Source: Neisseriaceae bacterium
GTDB lineage: Bacteria; Pseudomonadota; Gammaproteobacteria; Burkholderiales; UBA11063
Length of the DNA stretch: 64,000 nucleotides
Assembly: GCA_003963245.1 (NCBI GenBank)
Contig: RXJX01000001.1
Coordinates: 32,449 to 96,448, forward strand
Reading direction: 5' to 3'
In this document: positions 61,388 through 64,000 of the stretch, in pieces
Layout of the letters: each line of letters starts with the position of its first letter
Position numbering within the stretch: position 1 is the first letter of the stretch
The notes under the pieces: generated by a model
The model's database searches: none
What the model was told of the DNA's origin: nothing
Seen by the model: the letters and a program-made list of their open reading frames with translations, nothing else
Program-made: the position numbers and the translations under genes

Positions 61388-62113
61388 TCAATCATTCTGA
61401 TCAAGTATCGTATAATCAGTGATTTCAATACAAAAACCCTTTTGTAGTACATTATTTGGCACAAAGCGATAATAGCCTAATTCCGTAAGCTTCTCATAAA
61501 GAGCTTTACGTCCAAAAACTGAAAATTTGGGTATTAACTGCGCGGTAAATACTTGGTCAATTGCGTTTTTAGATATTTTCTTATTTTCTATCTTAGAAAT
61601 TATTTCAGCAATAGTATTACTATCCAGATTTAATAGAAATAAAAATACGACTTGCTTTTCTCGCGCTGTAAGTTTAATTTGGTATTCAAACTCATCCATT
61701 GTCGCAATACCTTTAGTATAACATTTGGATAGTATAAACCAAATATTAAGCGTTTCCACTACCTTGTTACCACAATAAAGAGCAACAATATTATTAGTAT
61801 TCGGGTTAATAATTGGAGCATAAGATAAGATTAGAAAGCTAGACTTACCATTTTCTAATTGTCCCATCAGTAGATATTTTACCAAGATACGCTTTTCAAT
61901 AGCTTTCGCTTGTAACGCTATGATTTCAGGCTTTTTCAGATGCTCCATTACTTCGTTATCACTAGCTCCAATATGCTTAGAAAATGCAGATTTATATAAT
62001 ATCTTATAATCTAAACTTAGTACTCCACCTAATAAATCACCAGTTGATTCACTTATCAATTTAAAATAAGAGAGATATTGTTCAAGAAAAATTTGATCAT
62101 CTTTATTTAACAT
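61388..62113 (-). CDS. PAS-like sensor with LuxR-type HTH, paralogue
   Basis: 241 residues from ATG 62113, chosen because it aligns with the start of the paralogue at 51290; an in-frame ATG at 62215 adds 34 low-complexity residues without a ribosome-binding site. The sensor part (~20-130) is followed by LTAREKQVVFLFLL and the same extended helix-turn-helix insert (NKKISKNAIDQVF, then LIPKFSV). It is divergent from the MFS pump at 62396, its likely target, and 38 bp upstream of the metQ-like gene. Confidence 0.7.
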   Translation of the reverse strand: MLNKDDQIFLEQYLSYFKLISESTGDLLGGVLSLDYKILYKSAFSKHIGASDNEVMEHLKKPEIIALQAKAIEKRILVKYLLMGQLENGKSSFLILSYAPIINPNTNNIVALYCGNKVVETLNIWFILSKCYTKGIATMDEFEYQIKLTAREKQVVFLFLLNLDSNTIAEIISKIENKKISKNAIDQVFTAQLIPKFSVFGRKALYEKLTELGYYRFVPNNVLQKGFCIEITDYTILDQND

Positions 62114-62395
62114 TAGTTTACTCAAATAATAATATAAGATTAGTAGTTTAACATAATAGAATGCAAAAATCTTTGTTATGTTGTTTGATTTTATTTTAAC
62201 TTGGCGTATATTCATTCTTTTCTATTAATCCATTGCATCTAGTAATCAGATACTACGGTAATACAAAGGCTATTAGATCTAAGTAAAAATGTAGTTGTGA
62301 AGGTCGTTAGACATATCGTAAAATCCGGACTTAGTTTATTAAATATGACAGATGTATTACTTCGCGATACGATTATACACAGAGGGTTGTTTTAT

Positions 62396-63910
62396 ATGAA
62401 AAAAGGTTTTTGGCTAGAACATCGTTCTATTGTTGCTATTGCCGTTTGCTTATTAGCTTTGGCCGAAATCGTTGATTTAACAATTGTAGCAGTTGCCATT
62501 CCTCATATTATGGGTGCGCTAGGATGTAACATACAAGAAGTTTCGTTAGTAACTACCAGCTATATTGTAGCTGCTGCAGTTTTCATTATGACAACTGGAT
62601 TTGTTAGCTCAAGATTAGGTAGTAAAAAAACTATTTTACTCTCTACACTTGTTTTTGGAGTCTCTTCAGTGCTTTGCGGTTTTGCGAGTAGCTTGAATGA
62701 AATGGTTCTTTTTCGCTTAATTCAGGGGATTGGTGGTGCTTTCTTACCATCTATGGCACAAGGTTATATTGTAGGTAATTTTGATGAAGAAGAACAACCT
62801 AAGATGATGAGTATCATGACATTAACTGTGGTTTTGGGTCCGATTATTGGTCCTCTCGCTGGCGGATATCTAGTCAATGCCTATAGCTGGCGCTGTATCT
62901 TTTTTGTTAATGTACCGATCTGTTTGGTTGCATTTTTAATTGTATTCTTTTGGATGAAAGAGACCGTTACAACTAAGATAAATTTTGATTCAATTAGTTT
63001 TGCATTTATGGCAATTGGCTTTGGCTCTCTTGAATATTTTATAGATGAAGGTAATAACCTGAATTGGTTTAATTCACATTTAATGGTTATCTGTCTTTGT
63101 GTTGGTCTAGTTTTTATTACTTTTTTTGTCTGGCGCGGGATACGTGGGAGTTCGGTTGTTAGCTTTGAACTTTTTAAAAATTTTAACTTTGTCATATCCT
63201 GCTCAATTGTCTTTATGTTTATGGTGGCAGTTACAACTGGCATGGCGTTTTACGCAACCTTTTTACAACAAGGATATAATTTCCCTGTCGACGTTGCGGG
63301 ATATATAACTGCTCCACGTGGTGTGTGCGCTGTTATTGGCGGTATTTTGGGCAGTATATTATGTAGCAAGTTTGATAAGCGCATTATCCTCATCGGCGGG
63401 CTACTCTTATTTAGCTGCGGTTGTTGGATAGAAACACATTTTGGTACTAATTGGAGTCTATCGACTCAATTGTTAACTTGTGCAGTTGTTGGACTCAGTA
63501 TGTCAATGACTTTTACCCCATTACTACAAGTAGCATTTACAGGTGTGACTGAAGCTTTGAGCAACGATGCTAGTGGGGTGTTTAATTTTTTTAGAAATAT
63601 TGGTAATTCAGTTGGTACTTCAATCGCATCAACAGTTCTTAGCCGGAATGAGCAGGTTTCATGGAATGATTTGTCTAGTCATCTGACGCCTTTTAGTAAT
63701 GCGGTGCAGCAGATGCAAAATGGAGTGTTGCAAGGAATGTCAATACAAAAACAGATAACAGTTTTTTCCCAGCAAGTACAGGCTCAAGCATTTCTAATTG
63801 CAAATATAAATCTCTTTTACTTGGGAGGTATCATGGCGCTATTTCTTTGTTTGTTGCCAATGTTCTTAGATAAGCCACCGAAAGGTATGATTAAAGTTCA
63901 CGCACTATAA
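62396..63910 (+). CDS. MFS drug transporter, DHA2 (EmrB/QacA-like) family
   Basis: 504 residues from ATG 62396, preceded by AGAGGG; the in-frame GTG at 62297 adds an unlikely leader. About fourteen membrane helices. The start ALAEIVDLTIVAVAIPHIMGALG and the motif C-like GPIIGPLAGGYLV at helix 5 are typical of DHA2 antiporters, which export drugs or toxic metabolites with protons. No EmrA-type partner is adjacent. Divergent from a LuxR-like regulator. The TAA stop is immediately followed by a sequence resembling an insertion-sequence end. Confidence 0.88.
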   Translation: MKKGFWLEHRSIVAIAVCLLALAEIVDLTIVAVAIPHIMGALGCNIQEVSLVTTSYIVAAAVFIMTTGFVSSRLGSKKTILLSTLVFGVSSVLCGFASSLNEMVLFRLIQGIGGAFLPSMAQGYIVGNFDEEEQPKMMSIMTLTVVLGPIIGPLAGGYLVNAYSWRCIFFVNVPICLVAFLIVFFWMKETVTTKINFDSISFAFMAIGFGSLEYFIDEGNNLNWFNSHLMVICLCVGLVFITFFVWRGIRGSSVVSFELFKNFNFVISCSIVFMFMVAVTTGMAFYATFLQQGYNFPVDVAGYITAPRGVCAVIGGILGSILCSKFDKRIILIGGLLLFSCGCWIETHFGTNWSLSTQLLTCAVVGLSMSMTFTPLLQVAFTGVTEALSNDASGVFNFFRNIGNSVGTSIASTVLSRNEQVSWNDLSSHLTPFSNAVQQMQNGVLQGMSIQKQITVFSQQVQAQAFLIANINLFYLGGIMALFLCLLPMFLDKPPKGMIKVHAL

Positions 63911-63932
63911 TGTGCCCCATAGTCAAGACCAA
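63911..63932. mobile_element. Possible insertion-sequence terminal repeat
   Basis: TGTGCCCCATAGTCAAGACC starts one base after the MFS stop codon. A TG-start, C-rich end followed ~30 bp later by the C-terminus of an open frame on the - strand is how IS3-like elements end. The other end is beyond the window, so this is tentative. Confidence 0.3.
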
Positions 63933-63964
63933 TTTATCCCAATCTATAGAAACCCAGTTTTAAA

Positions 63965-64000
63965 TTACGCAGCATCTTTTAGTTCATTGAATGCTGCTTT
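63965..64000 (-). CDS. Partial CDS, C-terminus KAAFNELKDAA, perhaps transposase
   Basis: Frame entering from the right edge and ending with TAA at 63965-63967; the last residues are KAAFNELKDAA. Only 11 codons are visible. It is placed where an insertion-sequence transposase would end relative to the putative terminal repeat at 63911. Low confidence. Confidence 0.3.
   Translation of the reverse strand, partial: KAAFNELKDAA

Overview
The window reads as chromosome of a low-G+C proteobacterium, most likely a betaproteobacterium of the Neisseriales type. The evidence is the conserved block pilB-pilC-pilD-coaE, a BamC lipoprotein next to dapA, the queG / tsaE-amiC cluster, and general housekeeping content. 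This placement is inferred from gene content and order, not from a database search.

Region 1 (1-12521) is accessory DNA lying directly downstream of the 3' end of a tRNA-Leu(UAG) gene, a classic landing site for integrative elements. From the tRNA outward it carries a replisome-organizer-type replication protein, a hairpin-rich non-coding segment of about 600 nt, a small membrane protein, a VirD4/TraD-like coupling ATPase and a replication-relaxation-family protein. These are followed by orphan genes, a J-domain protein, and a tightly overlapped pair made of an MmeI/YeeA-like DNA methyltransferase and a TPR-HEPN protein (putative RNase). No integrase or complete type IV secretion system is seen, so the element is probably mobilizable rather than self-transmissible, and it may continue beyond the left edge.

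Region 2 (12522-36710) is mostly core genome: queuosine maturation (queG), tRNA t6A factor tsaE, the Tat-exported amidase amiC, rluE, an SRPBCC/effector-binding fusion, a solitary mrr, xseA, purT, a CNNM/CBS transporter, the type IV pilus block pilB-pilC-pilD-coaE followed by an AsmA-like gene and a PilZ gene, dapA-bamC-bepA, an acyl-CoA synthetase and gltX.

Region 3 (36711-43671) holds three tRNAs (Met/Ile2-CAU, Thr-UGU, Phe-GAA) and the pyrimidine operon pyrE-carA-carB-pyrB-pyrI. The operon has a promoter, a 30-codon leader peptide whose stop codon abuts a strong terminator (pyrBI-style attenuator), and then a structured RNA motif. The same motif, with completely different but still complementary P2 stem sequences, stands directly upstream of purT. 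This pair (19860-19958 and 37357-37463) is the best candidate in the window for an undescribed regulatory RNA and links purine and pyrimidine synthesis.

Region 4 (43672-64000) contains envelope and transport functions (secreted orphan, BON lipoprotein, RND pump, orphan membrane protein), a ThDP-enzyme/CMD-family operon divergent from a LuxR-like regulator, an orphan peptide-binding lipoprotein, a very large repeat-rich lipoprotein with a 12-bp VNTR, an mdaB/hxlR divergent pair with a clear operator palindrome, a ferredoxin-type glutamate-synthase homologue, a MetQ-like protein, and a second paralogous LuxR-like regulator divergent from an MFS pump. A possible insertion-sequence end lies at the right edge.

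Strongest second-look items: (1) the purT/pyrE leader RNA pair; (2) an array of short palindromes with different stems but the same CCCA (TGGG) loop at 10671-10850, followed by a nested long-range structure; (3) the methyltransferase-HEPN pair; (4) a pyrE-carAB set that resembles the CAD/UMPS-like lineage rather than ordinary proteobacterial enzymes.
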